Source of the DNA: Salinigranum salinum
GTDB taxonomy: Archaea > Halobacteriota > Halobacteria > Halobacteriales > Haloferacaceae
Length of the DNA: 64,000 nt
Reading direction: 5' to 3'
Assembly (NCBI RefSeq): GCF_009176545.1
Contig: NZ_VTOJ01000001.1
Coordinates: 1,488,001 to 1,552,000 of the forward strand
The notes beneath the pieces were generated by a model that saw nothing but the letters and a program-made list of their open reading frames with translations, made no database searches and was not told where the DNA came from. The position numbers and the translations under genes are program-made. Of this stretch, positions 1-8,463 are shown piece by piece. Within the stretch, counting starts at the first letter, position 1; each line of letters starts with the position of its first letter.

Positions 1-163
1 CGACGCCGTCCCCGAGAGCGAGGAGGCCGGGGCGCTCGGCGACACGATCCTCGTCAACGTTTCTGGACGTGGTGACAAGGACCTCGAGACGGTGATCGAG
101 GAGACCGCACAGCGCGACATCCCGAACGCACCCGACATGGACACCTTCCGCGGGGGGTTCTGA
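1..163 (+). CDS. trpB: Tryptophan synthase beta chain, C-terminal end
   Basis: This is the last 53 codons of a gene that begins left of the window. TrpB condenses indole with serine, using pyridoxal phosphate, to make tryptophan. The visible segment has the final strand [12 protein letters not shown] followed by a helix, as expected at the TrpB C-terminus. The stop codon TGA shares one base with the ATG of trpA (TGATG), so the two subunits of the complex are probably translationally coupled. The assignment rests on the tail motif and on trpA following it; the catalytic part is not visible. Confidence 0.88.
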   Translation, partial: DAVPESEEAGALGDTILVNVSGRGDKDLETVIEETAQRDIPNAPDMDTFRGGF

Positions 164-1074
164 TGGGCGACACACACGAGAGCGCGATCGCAGCGGCGTT
201 CGCCGACGGCCCCGCTTTCGTCCCCTACCTCGCCGCGGGCGATCCCGACTACGACGCCTCGCTGGCGTACGTCGAGGCGCTCGCCCGCGGCGGGGCCGAC
301 GTCATCGAACTGGGCTTGCCCTTCTCGGAACCGATCGCAGAGGGACCGACGATCCAGCAGGCCATCGTGCGCTCGCTCGAGTCGGGCATGACGCCCGAGC
401 GGTTCTTCGAGTTCGTCGAGGAGCTCGACGTCGACGTGCCGCTCGTCTGCATGACCTACTACAACCTCATCTACCAGTTCGGGCGGAGCGAGGCGCGACG
501 CGCCTCGGAAACGGCGAGCGGTGAAGCCGCGAGCGAGACGGGCACCCCCGGACCCGAGGCGTTCGTCGCCCGGGCGGCCGACGTGGGCATCGACGGCTTC
601 GTCGTCCCCGACCTCCCCGCGGAGGAAGCCGACGATCTCCGCGACGCCTGTGACGCGTACGGGCTGGATCTCATCTTCATCGTCGCGCCCACCACGCGGG
701 GCGACCGCCTCCGGCGCATCATGGAGCAGGTCTCGGGATACGTCTACGTCCAGGCACGACTCGGCGTGACGGGCGCCCGGGACGACGTCTCCACGCAGAC
801 CGACGAGTCGCTCGCCCGGCTCGCCGAGTGGGACGTCCCGAAGGCGGTGGGCTTCGGTATCAAGACGGGCGACCACGCCGAACGCATCGTCGCGGCCGGC
901 GCGGACGGCGTGATCGTCGGGTCGGCGCTCGTCGACATCGTCGCCGAGGGCCACGACGCCGACGAACCGGTCGCGGAGACGGCCGCGCGCCTCGAGGCGA
1001 AAGCGCGCGAACTGAAACAGGGTGCGCTCCGCGGGGCGGGGGCGCAATCGACACCGCAAACGGAACGCACATAA
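163..1074 (+). CDS. trpA: Tryptophan synthase alpha chain
   Basis: TrpA cleaves indole-3-glycerol phosphate to indole and glyceraldehyde 3-phosphate and channels indole to TrpB. The protein has 303 residues, longer than the usual 260-270. The active-site segment reads [17 protein letters not shown]: the first Glu matches catalytic Glu49 of the E. coli enzyme, and the position of Asp60 is Glu. A hydrophilic Ser/Glu/Ala-rich insertion follows NLIYQFG at about residues 107-128, in the mobile loop region. The C-terminal phosphate-binding part includes [13 protein letters not shown] and [10 protein letters not shown]. The start codon overlaps the trpB stop by one base. The Asp-to-Glu change may be a haloarchaeal lineage trait, since the rest of the site is intact. 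Confidence 0.96.
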   Translation: MGDTHESAIAAAFADGPAFVPYLAAGDPDYDASLAYVEALARGGADVIELGLPFSEPIAEGPTIQQAIVRSLESGMTPERFFEFVEELDVDVPLVCMTYYNLIYQFGRSEARRASETASGEAASETGTPGPEAFVARAADVGIDGFVVPDLPAEEADDLRDACDAYGLDLIFIVAPTTRGDRLRRIMEQVSGYVYVQARLGVTGARDDVSTQTDESLARLAEWDVPKAVGFGIKTGDHAERIVAAGADGVIVGSALVDIVAEGHDADEPVAETAARLEAKARELKQGALRGAGAQSTPQTERT

Positions 1075-1107
1075 CCCCCGGTTGACACAGACTCACACAC
1101 TACGATC

Positions 1108-1926
1108 ATGGACGCCGGCATCACAGCACGACTCGACCGCATCTCGACAGGAGGGAACTACCTCGTCGTCCCGATGGACCACGGCATCACGCTCGGGGCC
1201 ATCAAGGGACTGAAAGACATCGAATCGACCATCGAGGGGATCACACGTGGCGGCGCGGACGCCGTCCTGACGCAGAAGGGGATCGCCCCACGCGTCCACC
1301 CGCACAAGAACGGCGCGGGCTACATCGTCCACCTCAACGCCTCGACATCGATCGGCCCGGACTCGAACGACAAACGACACACGGGAACGGTGAAAGAGGC
1401 CATTCGGGCGGGCGCGGACGCCGTCTCGTACCACATCAACGTCGGCTCGAACCACGAGCCGGATCAGATCTCCGAACTCGCGCGCGTGACCGAAACCGCG
1501 AGCGAGTTCGGGGTCCCGGTCCTCGCCATGACCTACGCCCGCGGCGAGAACCTCATCGGCGACGACCCCGAACACGACGCGGAGTATCTCGGCCACGCCG
1601 TCCGTCTGGGTGAGGAGCTCGGTGCGGACGTGATCAAGACCGCCTACAGCGGCGACGCGGACTCCTTCGCACACGTCGTCGAATCCACGCGGCTCCCGGT
1701 GGTCATCGCCGGCGGGGCGAAGGGAACCGATCGACGGACCGTCGAGAACGTCCGCGGCGCGATGGACGCCGGCGCGGCCGGCGTCTCGATGGGTCGCTCG
1801 ATCTTCCAGCACGACGACCCCGAGGCGATCACGCGCGCTGTCTCGGCCATCATCCACGACGACGCCTCCGCTGCCGAAGCCCTCGACGTCGCGGGGCTCT
1901 CCGAGGAGGCCGGCGCGGAGGCGTAA
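1108..1926 (+). CDS. aroA': 2-amino-3,7-dideoxy-D-threo-hept-6-ulosonate synthase
   Basis: This is a class I aldolase-type TIM barrel of 272 residues. In archaea lacking the DAHP route it condenses a 6-deoxy-5-ketohexose phosphate with aspartate semialdehyde, the first step toward dehydroquinate. The N-terminal segment YLVVPMDHGITLG and the loop VIKTAYSGD, with its Schiff-base lysine, are typical of the DhnA/FbaB-like family. The C-terminal AGGAKG and GAAGVSMGRSIFQ segments form the phosphate site. The gene lies 33 bases after trpA, and aroB' (the next pathway step) is 2.9 kb downstream. A class I fructose-bisphosphate aldolase is the alternative; the context favours the aromatic pathway. Confidence 0.92.
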   Translation: MDAGITARLDRISTGGNYLVVPMDHGITLGAIKGLKDIESTIEGITRGGADAVLTQKGIAPRVHPHKNGAGYIVHLNASTSIGPDSNDKRHTGTVKEAIRAGADAVSYHINVGSNHEPDQISELARVTETASEFGVPVLAMTYARGENLIGDDPEHDAEYLGHAVRLGEELGADVIKTAYSGDADSFAHVVESTRLPVVIAGGAKGTDRRTVENVRGAMDAGAAGVSMGRSIFQHDDPEAITRAVSAIIHDDASAAEALDVAGLSEEAGAEA

Positions 1927-2138
1927 CCCGCCAGCCCGTCCACACGACTACACACGACCGTTCGGGGCGCGGTCTGGACGACCCTGTGACAGCGTGGACG
2001 ACCTTCGAGTATCAGAACTGATCTTCGTGGGGGCGTGTTTTATTTGGCTCGACCGCTCACCGGCCGTCATCGCATTCGTCGGTGCGCGCGACACTGGTCG
2101 GCACGAGTGTCCGCTTCGGTGAATTCGAGGGCGTATCC

Positions 2139-2636
2139 ATGAACCTCACACGGCTCTTCACGGACGGACGTGCGGTCTCGCCGGTCATCGGCGTCATCCT
2201 GATGGTGGCGATCACGGTCATCCTCGCGGCCGTCATCGGGACGTTCGTCCTCGGCCTGGGGGACCGAGCATCCGGATCGGCACCACAGGCGCAGTTCACG
2301 TTCGAGTTCAACGGCTCGACGGCGCTGAACGTCACCCACGAGGGTGGGGACGCGATCGAGGCGGATACGCTGAACGTCTCTAGCTCCGTCTCGATCGGCA
2401 TCTCGAGCGACGGGAACGGGTACGGGGATCCGAACGGCGTCGGCGTCCTCGACGACGCCGATCCCACCAGTGCGGGCCTCGTCGAGACCGGTGCGTTCAC
2501 CTCCGGAGACACCATCGACGCCGGAACCACCGTCTACGTGCTCACGAGTGAGACATTCGTCGACAAGACGGTACGCGTGGTCTGGGCGAGTCCGGACTCC
2601 GGCAGGACTGCGACTATCGCCCGGTGGGCGGACTGA
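2139..2636 (+). CDS. Archaeal type IV pilin-like protein
   Basis: The 165-residue product has a short basic start, then the hallmark archaeal pilin segment [19 protein letters not shown] followed by a long hydrophobic stretch (residues about 12-42). This matches the Pilin_N family of prepilin-peptidase (PibD) substrates. The rest is an acidic, Ser/Thr/Gly-rich beta-type domain expected outside the cell. The ATG at 2139 is chosen because it puts only about ten residues before the motif; an in-frame start at 2082 would add 19 residues with no signal function. No pilus assembly gene adjoins it, so it probably uses machinery encoded elsewhere. It splits the aromatic genes aroA' and aroB'. Confidence 0.88.
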   Translation: MNLTRLFTDGRAVSPVIGVILMVAITVILAAVIGTFVLGLGDRASGSAPQAQFTFEFNGSTALNVTHEGGDAIEADTLNVSSSVSIGISSDGNGYGDPNGVGVLDDADPTSAGLVETGAFTSGDTIDAGTTVYVLTSETFVDKTVRVVWASPDSGRTATIARWAD

Positions 2637-3091
2637 GCGGACGTCCCTCGAGGGTCGGCCGACAACGTCCTCCTCTGTCGTCGTCCGTAGGTCCGGAGAC
2701 GCCTCTGTCGGTGCTCCCCGACGACACCACTGAGACGCTCTCCGTCGCCGTCGAGACGCGACTCTTTGTACAGCGTGTGATGCCGGTCACGGCCGCGACT
2801 CCCGACGAGAGGGCGATGGCCCGCACGACGTGGCGGTTCCCGGGGGACGGCACGGGCGTGTCGGTCGATCTCTCCACCGAGGCGACCGACGAGCCGAGCG
2901 GGACCCGACGACCGAGACACCCCCTGACTCTGGAGTGAGTGGTCCGCCTCTCAGCTGAGGTGAGTGGTCGCTCTCGTAGTATATCAACCAGTCAACATTC
3001 AATACGTCGCCACGCGTACACATCCTTCGGGCCCGCGCCGAGTCCGGTCGGTGACGAGACGCGTCGGGACGGGCACCACGAGAGAGAACTC
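2637..3091. other. Intergenic stretch with a possible operator/promoter
   Basis: I see no convincing coding region in these 455 bases. Near the right side two 10-bp direct repeats GTGAGTGGTC lie at 2935-2944 and 2960-2969, with the palindrome TCAGCTGA at 2951-2958 between them. An AT-rich TATA-like element (AGTATATCAAC, about 2978-2988) follows. The arrangement suggests a regulated promoter for the SnoaL-like gene at 3092, with an untranslated leader of about 80 bases. Confidence 0.4.
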
Positions 3092-3475
3092 ATGACAACG
3101 ATAGACACTGCGTTACAGCGACGACTCGACCAGGTCGGGGACGTACTTACCAGCCAAGACGCCGAACGGACGGGGGACCTCTACACCCGGGACGGGCAAC
3201 TCATGCCGCCCGGGAGCGACTTCGTCAGGGGTCGGGAGGCGGTCGTCGACTTCTGGTACGGCGTAGTCGAGTCGGGGGTAGAGACGATCGACATCGAGAC
3301 CGTCGAGGTCGAAGGCCACGGGAGCTGGGCCGTCCGGGTCGGAGTAGCCACCCTCGCCGACGCCGACGGCGAGACGCTGGACCGCGTCAAGTTCATCGAG
3401 GTCTGGAAACGGGAGGACGACGAGTGGCGGATCCACCACGACATCTGGAACTCGAACGAGCCGACCGGGCAGTAG
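3092..3475 (+). CDS. SnoaL-like / nuclear transport factor 2-fold protein
   Basis: The 127-residue acidic protein has the order of the NTF2-like superfamily: N-terminal helices, YTRDGQLMPPGSDFVRGREA with the conserved turn, and C-terminal strands ending in WKREDDEWRIHHDIWNSN. Such proteins are usually annotated as DUF4440 or ketosteroid isomerase-like. Their substrates are mostly unknown and none can be read here. The ATG at 3092 follows a purine-rich GAGAGAA that could serve as a ribosome site; the open frame extends upstream without family resemblance. Next comes an SDR gene on the same strand after 167 bases. Confidence 0.78.
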   Translation: MTTIDTALQRRLDQVGDVLTSQDAERTGDLYTRDGQLMPPGSDFVRGREAVVDFWYGVVESGVETIDIETVEVEGHGSWAVRVGVATLADADGETLDRVKFIEVWKREDDEWRIHHDIWNSNEPTGQ

Positions 3476-3642
3476 CCGGCAGACCCTCGCCCCGGTCGCA
3501 CGGCCGTCGCGTGTCCCCTCGGATGCGGACTCCGTGTGTCGGCTGGCCACACAGTGTCTGAGGCGACCGAGCCGCGACCGCGGCTCCCGACGTCTCGAGG
3601 CAGGTGCTTTTCTCACGTGCCGCCGTACCTCGGAGACGACAC

Positions 3643-4431
3643 ATGTCTCAGCCCTCGTACGACTACGCCGACACCACCGTGATCGTCACTGGCGGCTCCA
3701 GCGGCATCGGGCGGGCGATCGCCCGGCGCTTCGGCGCGGCCGGCGCCACGGTCGTCAACGCGGACGTCCGGCGTGCTCCGAAGGATCCGGATCAGGAGCG
3801 CCCGACCGACGAGCTCGTCGACGACCTCGGTGGCACGGGGCAGTACGTCGAGACCGACGTCGCCGAGGTCTCGGAGATCGAGACGGTCGTCGAGGCCGCC
3901 CGCGAGTTCGGCGGCGTCGACGTCATGGTGAACAACGCGGCGGTGTTCGTGGAGGGGAACCTCCTCGACCTCGATCCCGCCGACTTCGACCGCCTCTACG
4001 CGGTCAACGCACGCGGGGTCTTCTACGGGACGCAGGCCGCCGCGCTCGACATGCTCGACCGTGGCGTCGAGGGCTGCATCCTCAACACTGCCTCCATCAG
4101 CGCCGACCTCGCTCAGTTCGACCACGTACAGTACGACGCCACGAAGGGGGCGGTGAAGATGATCACCCGCGGGGCCGCGCTCGAACTCGCGGACCACGGC
4201 ATCCGCGTGAACGCGGTCGCTCCCGGCCACGTCGCCACGGAGATCAGCGAAGGCTGGTCCGAGGGCGCACCCCGAGAAGTCCGCGCCGGCGAGGTCATCA
4301 AACACGTCCCGCTCGGCCGCGCGGCGACCCCCGACGACGTCGCCGGTGCGTACCTCTTCCTCGCCAGCGACGACGCAGGCTACGTCACCGGCGAGACGCT
4401 CTGGGTCGACGGCGGTCTGCAGGTGTTCTGA
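3643..4431 (+). CDS. Short-chain dehydrogenase/reductase (SDR family)
   Basis: This is a classical SDR of 262 residues. The nucleotide-binding motif TGGSSGIG lies at about residues 16-23, NNAA near 103-106, the catalytic serine in NTASIS near 150, and the YxxxK pair in YDATKGAVK near 165. The C-terminal GYVTGETLWVDGG is typical of the 3-oxoacyl-reductase/glucose dehydrogenase subgroup. It should be a cytosolic NAD(P)-dependent oxidoreductase; the substrate cannot be deduced. Its stop overlaps the ATG of the next small gene (TGATG), so the two are probably co-translated. The ATG at 3643 is preferred to one 13 codons upstream because family members begin just before the first strand. Confidence 0.92.
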   Translation: MSQPSYDYADTTVIVTGGSSGIGRAIARRFGAAGATVVNADVRRAPKDPDQERPTDELVDDLGGTGQYVETDVAEVSEIETVVEAAREFGGVDVMVNNAAVFVEGNLLDLDPADFDRLYAVNARGVFYGTQAAALDMLDRGVEGCILNTASISADLAQFDHVQYDATKGAVKMITRGAALELADHGIRVNAVAPGHVATEISEGWSEGAPREVRAGEVIKHVPLGRAATPDDVAGAYLFLASDDAGYVTGETLWVDGGLQVF

Positions 4432-4700
4432 TGCTGGTTTCCCTCTCGACACCGCTCCCCGACGCCGTGGTCGACACCGACTGGGACGAGTACGCCGTCG
4501 TCGACGTCGTCGACTTCCTCCCCGGGACGACCACGATGTACGAGGACGACCACCTGCGGACGGAGATCTATCGGTATCGAGACCGCGCCCCACCGCCGTC
4601 GACGTACGAGAACGGCGAGCGCCGGTACCGGGTGCGGCGAGCGACCCGGCCGCTGGTCGAGCGTCTCGCCGGGGCGACGTCACGGTCGCCGTCGCCGTAG
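4431..4700 (+). CDS. Small hypothetical protein coupled to the SDR
   Basis: This 89-residue product starts on the ATG that overlaps the SDR stop by one base. It begins with PLPDAVVDTDWDEYAVVDVV, then contains DFLPGTTTMYEDDHLRTEIYRYRD and an Arg-rich tail ending in RSPSP. The acidic first half fits haloarchaeal protein composition. I do not recognise a family. The overlap and third-position GC use argue that it is real and works with the SDR, for example as a small partner, but that is inference. Confidence 0.5.
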   Translation: MLVSLSTPLPDAVVDTDWDEYAVVDVVDFLPGTTTMYEDDHLRTEIYRYRDRAPPPSTYENGERRYRVRRATRPLVERLAGATSRSPSP

Positions 4701-4783
4701 CCGCGGGCGTTCCCCACGCCCCCACCGCCACGCAGGATGTCGGATTCGCCACGTTCAAGCCCGCTCATCGAGTGGGTCCGGGC

Positions 4784-5968
4784 ATGACACGGACTGTCTG
4801 GCTCAAGGCCGACGACAGCGTCGGCGACTGGGAGGCGCGGAAGCGACGCATCACGGCCGGCCTCGAGGCGGGCGTCGACTGGGTGCTCGTCGACGAGGGG
4901 GACGTCGGGCGCGTCCGCGACCTCGGCGACGTGAACGTGGCCGCGTTCCGGACCGACGTCGACGTCCACGTGATGGACGCCGAGGGCGAGGGATCCGAGG
5001 CCGAGGCCGACGCGTACTTCGTGGGCAAAGCCTCCGAGGGCGACGGGACGGTCGACCTCCCCGGCGACTTCTCGGGGTCGGCCGATCTGACGACGCTCCG
5101 CCGGACGGACGGCCGCGCGGACGGGGCGTACGTCCGCATCTTCACACAGGGGTACGAGGCGTTCGCCGAGGAGGCCGCCCACGAGGCCGATTTCACCATC
5201 GTCGTCGGCGAGGACTGGACGATTATCCCGCTGGAGAACCTCATCGCCCGCATCGGCGACGAGACCCACCTCGTCGCGGGCGTCACGACGGCGGAGGAGG
5301 CACGGACGGCGTTCGAGACGCTCGAGCAGGGCGCCGACGGCGTGCTCCTCGACAGCGACGACCCCGACCAGATCCGCGAGACCTGCGAGGTCCGCGACGC
5401 CGCCGAGCGCGAACATCTCGACCTCCAGTGGGCGGAGATCACCGCGATCGAACGCACCGGGATGGCCGACCGGGTCTGCGTCGACACGGGCTCGCTCATG
5501 GACCACGACGAGGGGATGCTCGTCGGCTCCATGTCTCGGGGACTGTTCTTCGTCCACGCCGAGACCGCCGAGTCGCCGTACGTCGCCTCCAGACCCTTCC
5601 GCGTCAACGCCGGCGCCGTCCACGCGTACGTTCGTGCCCCCGACGGTGGGACACGGTACCTCGCGGAGCTCCAGAGCGGCGACGACGTCCAGATCGTCGA
5701 CGTCGACGGCAACACCCGCGAGGCCATCGTCGGCCGCTCGAAGATCGAGAAGCGACCCATGTTCCGGGTGCAGGCTCGGATCGAGACCCCCGACGGTGAG
5801 GATCGTATCGAGACGCTCCTGCAGAACGCCGAGACGATCAAGGTCCACACCCGTGAGGGCCGCAGGGCCGTGACCGACCTCGAAGCCGGCGACGAGGTGC
5901 TGGTGTACTACGAGGACACGGCCAGACACTTCGGCGAGGCCGTCGAGGAGTCGATCATCGAGAAGTGA
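4784..5968 (+). CDS. aroB': 3-dehydroquinate synthase II (archaeal type)
   Basis: This archaeal enzyme oxidatively deaminates and cyclises the aroA' product to 3-dehydroquinate, using NAD. The product has 394 residues. The N-terminus MTRTVWLKADDSVGDWEARK and the segments EDWTIIPLENLIA, DTGSLMDHDEGMLVGS and FRVNAGAVHAYV are characteristic of the family. The frame extends far upstream, but the ATG at 4784 gives the family N-terminus. Together with aroA' at 1108 and aroD at 6527 it supplies the start of the shikimate route to the trpA/trpB product. Confidence 0.95.
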   Translation: MTRTVWLKADDSVGDWEARKRRITAGLEAGVDWVLVDEGDVGRVRDLGDVNVAAFRTDVDVHVMDAEGEGSEAEADAYFVGKASEGDGTVDLPGDFSGSADLTTLRRTDGRADGAYVRIFTQGYEAFAEEAAHEADFTIVVGEDWTIIPLENLIARIGDETHLVAGVTTAEEARTAFETLEQGADGVLLDSDDPDQIRETCEVRDAAEREHLDLQWAEITAIERTGMADRVCVDTGSLMDHDEGMLVGSMSRGLFFVHAETAESPYVASRPFRVNAGAVHAYVRAPDGGTRYLAELQSGDDVQIVDVDGNTREAIVGRSKIEKRPMFRVQARIETPDGEDRIETLLQNAETIKVHTREGRRAVTDLEAGDEVLVYYEDTARHFGEAVEESIIEK

Positions 5969-6019
5969 GCCGCCCCCGCCGGCACGACTCCACCGCCACC
6001 GAGCGGCCCGGCCGTCCCC

Positions 6020-6454
6020 CTAGTCGTGACCTCGTGGCCGCGGTTCCGTCCGGTCGGTCCCTGCAGGCGCGTCCTCGAACCGTTCGGTACACCACGGACA
6101 GAAGTCGAGTTCCGGGTCGATCTCGTGACCGCAGTACGGACACGCCGGGCCGCCCTCCTCGGTGGTGTCGCCGGCGGTCAGCGCGAGGCGGTAGGCGTCG
6201 AGCGTGCTCAACACGAGCAACACGAGCACGGGGCCGGTGACGGTCATCGGCAGCGTCGACGGTGACTCCGTGGCCACCGCGGGGTCGGAGAACACGGACA
6301 GCAAGACGAGTCCCGTGCCGAGGACGAACGCGAACCACGCGACCGCTCGCCGCCACTCCCGGAGGTAGGCGTGCCCGGCGCCGGCGATGCCGACGGTCGC
6401 GCCGAGCACGCCGACGAGTGCCGCGACGAGCGCACGACGACGTGTGTCCGACAT
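6020..6454 (-). CDS. Membrane protein with C-terminal zinc ribbon
   Basis: The 144-residue protein has a hydrophobic hairpin near residues 10-30, a second pair at about 38-85, and a C-terminal zinc ribbon CPYCGHEIDPELDFCPWC. Such zinc-ribbon membrane proteins are common and uncharacterised in haloarchaea. The ATG at 6454 is preferred over one six codons upstream because MSDTRRR leads directly into the first membrane segment. The stop codon TAG lies in one of the few CTAG tetranucleotides of the window (6020-6023). It is convergent with aroB' and upstream of no obvious partner. Confidence 0.72.
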   Translation of the reverse strand: MSDTRRRALVAALVGVLGATVGIAGAGHAYLREWRRAVAWFAFVLGTGLVLLSVFSDPAVATESPSTLPMTVTGPVLVLLVLSTLDAYRLALTAGDTTEEGGPACPYCGHEIDPELDFCPWCTERFEDAPAGTDRTEPRPRGHD

Positions 6455-6526
6455 TGCTCTCTGCCCCCACAAGGTCGCTCCTGCCGCTTAAGTGTCCGGA
6501 TACCGCGTCATCCCCCCGTCAGCCAG

Positions 6527-7237
6527 TTATCGCTCCCTTGTCAGTTCGTCGATCAGCGTCGCGAGCGTCGCGAGGTCGTACTGTCCCGGAGCGGTCGCCT
6601 CGGCCGGGTCGACGGGGGCGTAGCCGACGCACGAGCCGTACACCGGTGCCACTGCGCGGGTGTGGCTCCCCGCCTCGCCCATCGCCATCGTCGCCACCCG
6701 CGCTCCCCACGTCGTGGCGGCGTGGGTAGCCTCCAGCAGGCGGAGCGCGTCGGCCCGCGAGTCGGCGGTGACGGCCAGCTTTCCCACGTCGCCCGCCGTC
6801 GCCGCCTCGTGGAGCAGCCGGCGGAGTTCGGAGGCGGCAGGCGTCCCCTCGAAGTCGTGGCTCGAGGCGACTACTGCTGCGTCTCGGTCCCTGACATCGC
6901 TCGCCACGTTCCGCCCCCGTTCGGTCCGGAGCGTCTCGAGTTCGACGTCGACCGCGCCGACGGCGTCGTGGTCGGCCGCCGCCACCAGCGCATCGAGGCG
7001 GTCGGATTCGTCGCCCGCGAACGACCCACCCTCCCACGTCGGTCGGTACGTCGCGACCACGGGGAGCGGGGGGTCGTCGCCGCTCTCGTGCGCGTACTCC
7101 TCCAGCGCGCCGAGCGGGTCGTCGGCGAGGTCCATCCGGAACTCGACGGCGTCGGCGTGCGCCCGCGCGGCGTCCGTCGTCGCGTCCGCGAGCGACCCGG
7201 TGGCCGCACAGAGCACGAAGCTGTCGAAGTCGAGCAT
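6527..7237 (-). CDS. aroD: 3-dehydroquinate dehydratase, type I
   Basis: This is a class I dehydroquinase of 236 residues, which dehydrates 3-dehydroquinate to 3-dehydroshikimate through a Schiff base. The substrate-binding motif VEFRMDL lies near residues 31-37, the catalytic histidine in VVASSHDFEGTP near 130, and the Schiff-base lysine in GKLAVTADS near 155. The C-terminal AMGEAGSHTR part is also typical. It is on the strand opposite to aroB' but only 560 bases away, keeping three shikimate steps together. A short gap separates it from the methyltransferase gene. Confidence 0.95.
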   Translation of the reverse strand: MLDFDSFVLCAATGSLADATTDAARAHADAVEFRMDLADDPLGALEEYAHESGDDPPLPVVATYRPTWEGGSFAGDESDRLDALVAAADHDAVGAVDVELETLRTERGRNVASDVRDRDAAVVASSHDFEGTPAASELRRLLHEAATAGDVGKLAVTADSRADALRLLEATHAATTWGARVATMAMGEAGSHTRAVAPVYGSCVGYAPVDPAEATAPGQYDLATLATLIDELTRER

Positions 7238-7289
7238 ACTGGTTCTACCACACCGGGCGTCAAAAGTCTCCCTGGTCGTCCTCGCGTGG

Positions 7290-8309
7290 CTACCGCGGGT
7301 CGTACGAGACGACGTACCGCCGCTCGTCCTCCACGCGCTCGACGCCCGTGACGACGTAGAGCCGGATCTGTCGCTCCTGTCTCGTCACGACGGGCACGTC
7401 GTAGTGGACCGCGTCGTACGCCGGCGGCTCGTCGCGCTCGTGGACGAACGCCCGGTGACGGTCGAGACGGTCGTCGACCCGCTCGCGCGAGCGTGCCGGC
7501 AGCTCCGCGATCCGGTCTTCGAACCCCGCGAGGAGGGGTGGATCGAGCTCCCGTCCGATCGAGTGACGGCCGGCGAGCATCGCCGCGAGCGTCGTCGTCC
7601 CCGTACCGAGGAACGGGTCGTAGACGCGGTCACCGTACGTCGAGTACATCCGGATCAACCGGAGCGGCAGCTCGACCGGATACGCACCGGCGCGCTCGCG
7701 CCCGTCGCCCGTCCGGGCCTGTCCCGTTCCGGGGAGTTCCCAGAGGTCCGAGAACCACCGGTTCCGTTCCTCCCAGAAGAAGGCGCTCTCGTACCGCGTC
7801 TCGTCGCCCGGTGGGAACTCCCGGGGGGGCCCCTTCCGGAAGACGAGGACGTACTCGTGTTCGAGCGTGACGTAGGCGTTCGTCGGGAGCGTCCCCGACC
7901 CCATGAACTTGGTCAGCCGGTTCGTCGGCTTCCGCCAGAGCACGTTCGGCAGCGGCGTCAGCCCGCGCTCGGTGAGCGCGCTCGTCACGCGTGCGTGGTT
8001 GGGGAAACACTGGAACTCCCCGCCGATCGAGCGGGTGGCGTCGCCGACGTTCACGCAGGCGATCCCGCCCGGGCGGAGGAGTCGCACCACCTCGTCCCAC
8101 ACCTCGTCGAGGAGCGCGTGCATCGCCGCGAACGCGTCGTCGCCGCGTCCCTCCTCGAGCGCCGTCGCCACCGCGGGCGACTGGGACGCGAACTGCGCGT
8201 CCCACATCTCGATCATCGGGTACGGCGGGGAGGTGACGACCAGATCGACGCGCTCGTCGACCGTCGACGTCGTGCTGTCTCCGACCCGGAGGTCGTGCGC
8301 GGTTCGCAT
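7290..8309 (-). CDS. zim: Solitary DNA methyltransferase, probable CTAG m4C methylase
   Basis: The 339-residue protein is an amino-group DNA methyltransferase. The catalytic motif TSPPYP lies near residues 27-32, and the S-adenosylmethionine motif DPFLGTGTTTLAA comes late (about residue 230), giving the order of the beta (N4-cytosine) class. RPGGIACVNVGDA and HEYVLVFRKG are further family segments. No restriction endonuclease adjoins it, so it is an orphan. From memory of the conserved haloarchaeal gene order (aromatic genes, this methylase, a TFB), it is the ortholog of the CTAG-specific methylase studied in Haloferax. The marked scarcity of CTAG in this window agrees. Its probable TATA box contains CTAG. 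The specificity is inferred from context. Confidence 0.82.
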   Translation of the reverse strand: MRTAHDLRVGDSTTSTVDERVDLVVTSPPYPMIEMWDAQFASQSPAVATALEEGRGDDAFAAMHALLDEVWDEVVRLLRPGGIACVNVGDATRSIGGEFQCFPNHARVTSALTERGLTPLPNVLWRKPTNRLTKFMGSGTLPTNAYVTLEHEYVLVFRKGPPREFPPGDETRYESAFFWEERNRWFSDLWELPGTGQARTGDGRERAGAYPVELPLRLIRMYSTYGDRVYDPFLGTGTTTLAAMLAGRHSIGRELDPPLLAGFEDRIAELPARSRERVDDRLDRHRAFVHERDEPPAYDAVHYDVPVVTRQERQIRLYVVTGVERVEDERRYVVSYDPR

Positions 8310-8328
8310 CGGTCGAGAGTCGACGGCC

Positions 8329-8340
8329 CCACTAGTATGC
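8329..8340 (-). promoter_or_regulatory. TATA-like box of the methyltransferase gene, containing CTAG
   Basis: On the minus strand the element reads ATACTAGTG, centred about 25-26 bases above the ATG at 8309, the usual distance of a TATA box for a leaderless haloarchaeal transcript. The tetranucleotide CTAG (8332-8335) lies inside it, so the gene product could modify its own promoter. That link is inference. Confidence 0.5.
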
Positions 8341-8463
8341 GTTTGGGTCCGACGAGGACAGCCCGGGATCAGGGAGCCGTCGTCTCACCCGCGTGCGCCC
8401 GGGGCTGAGCCGCTCGGCGGCGACACCGTCGACGGCGAGGGGAGCCGCTGCCTCGCCCCGCGG

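Noticed and set aside
2624..2938. Plus-strand frame after the pilin gene
   Set aside because: It overlaps the pilin end, has a composition unlike haloarchaeal proteins and no motif.
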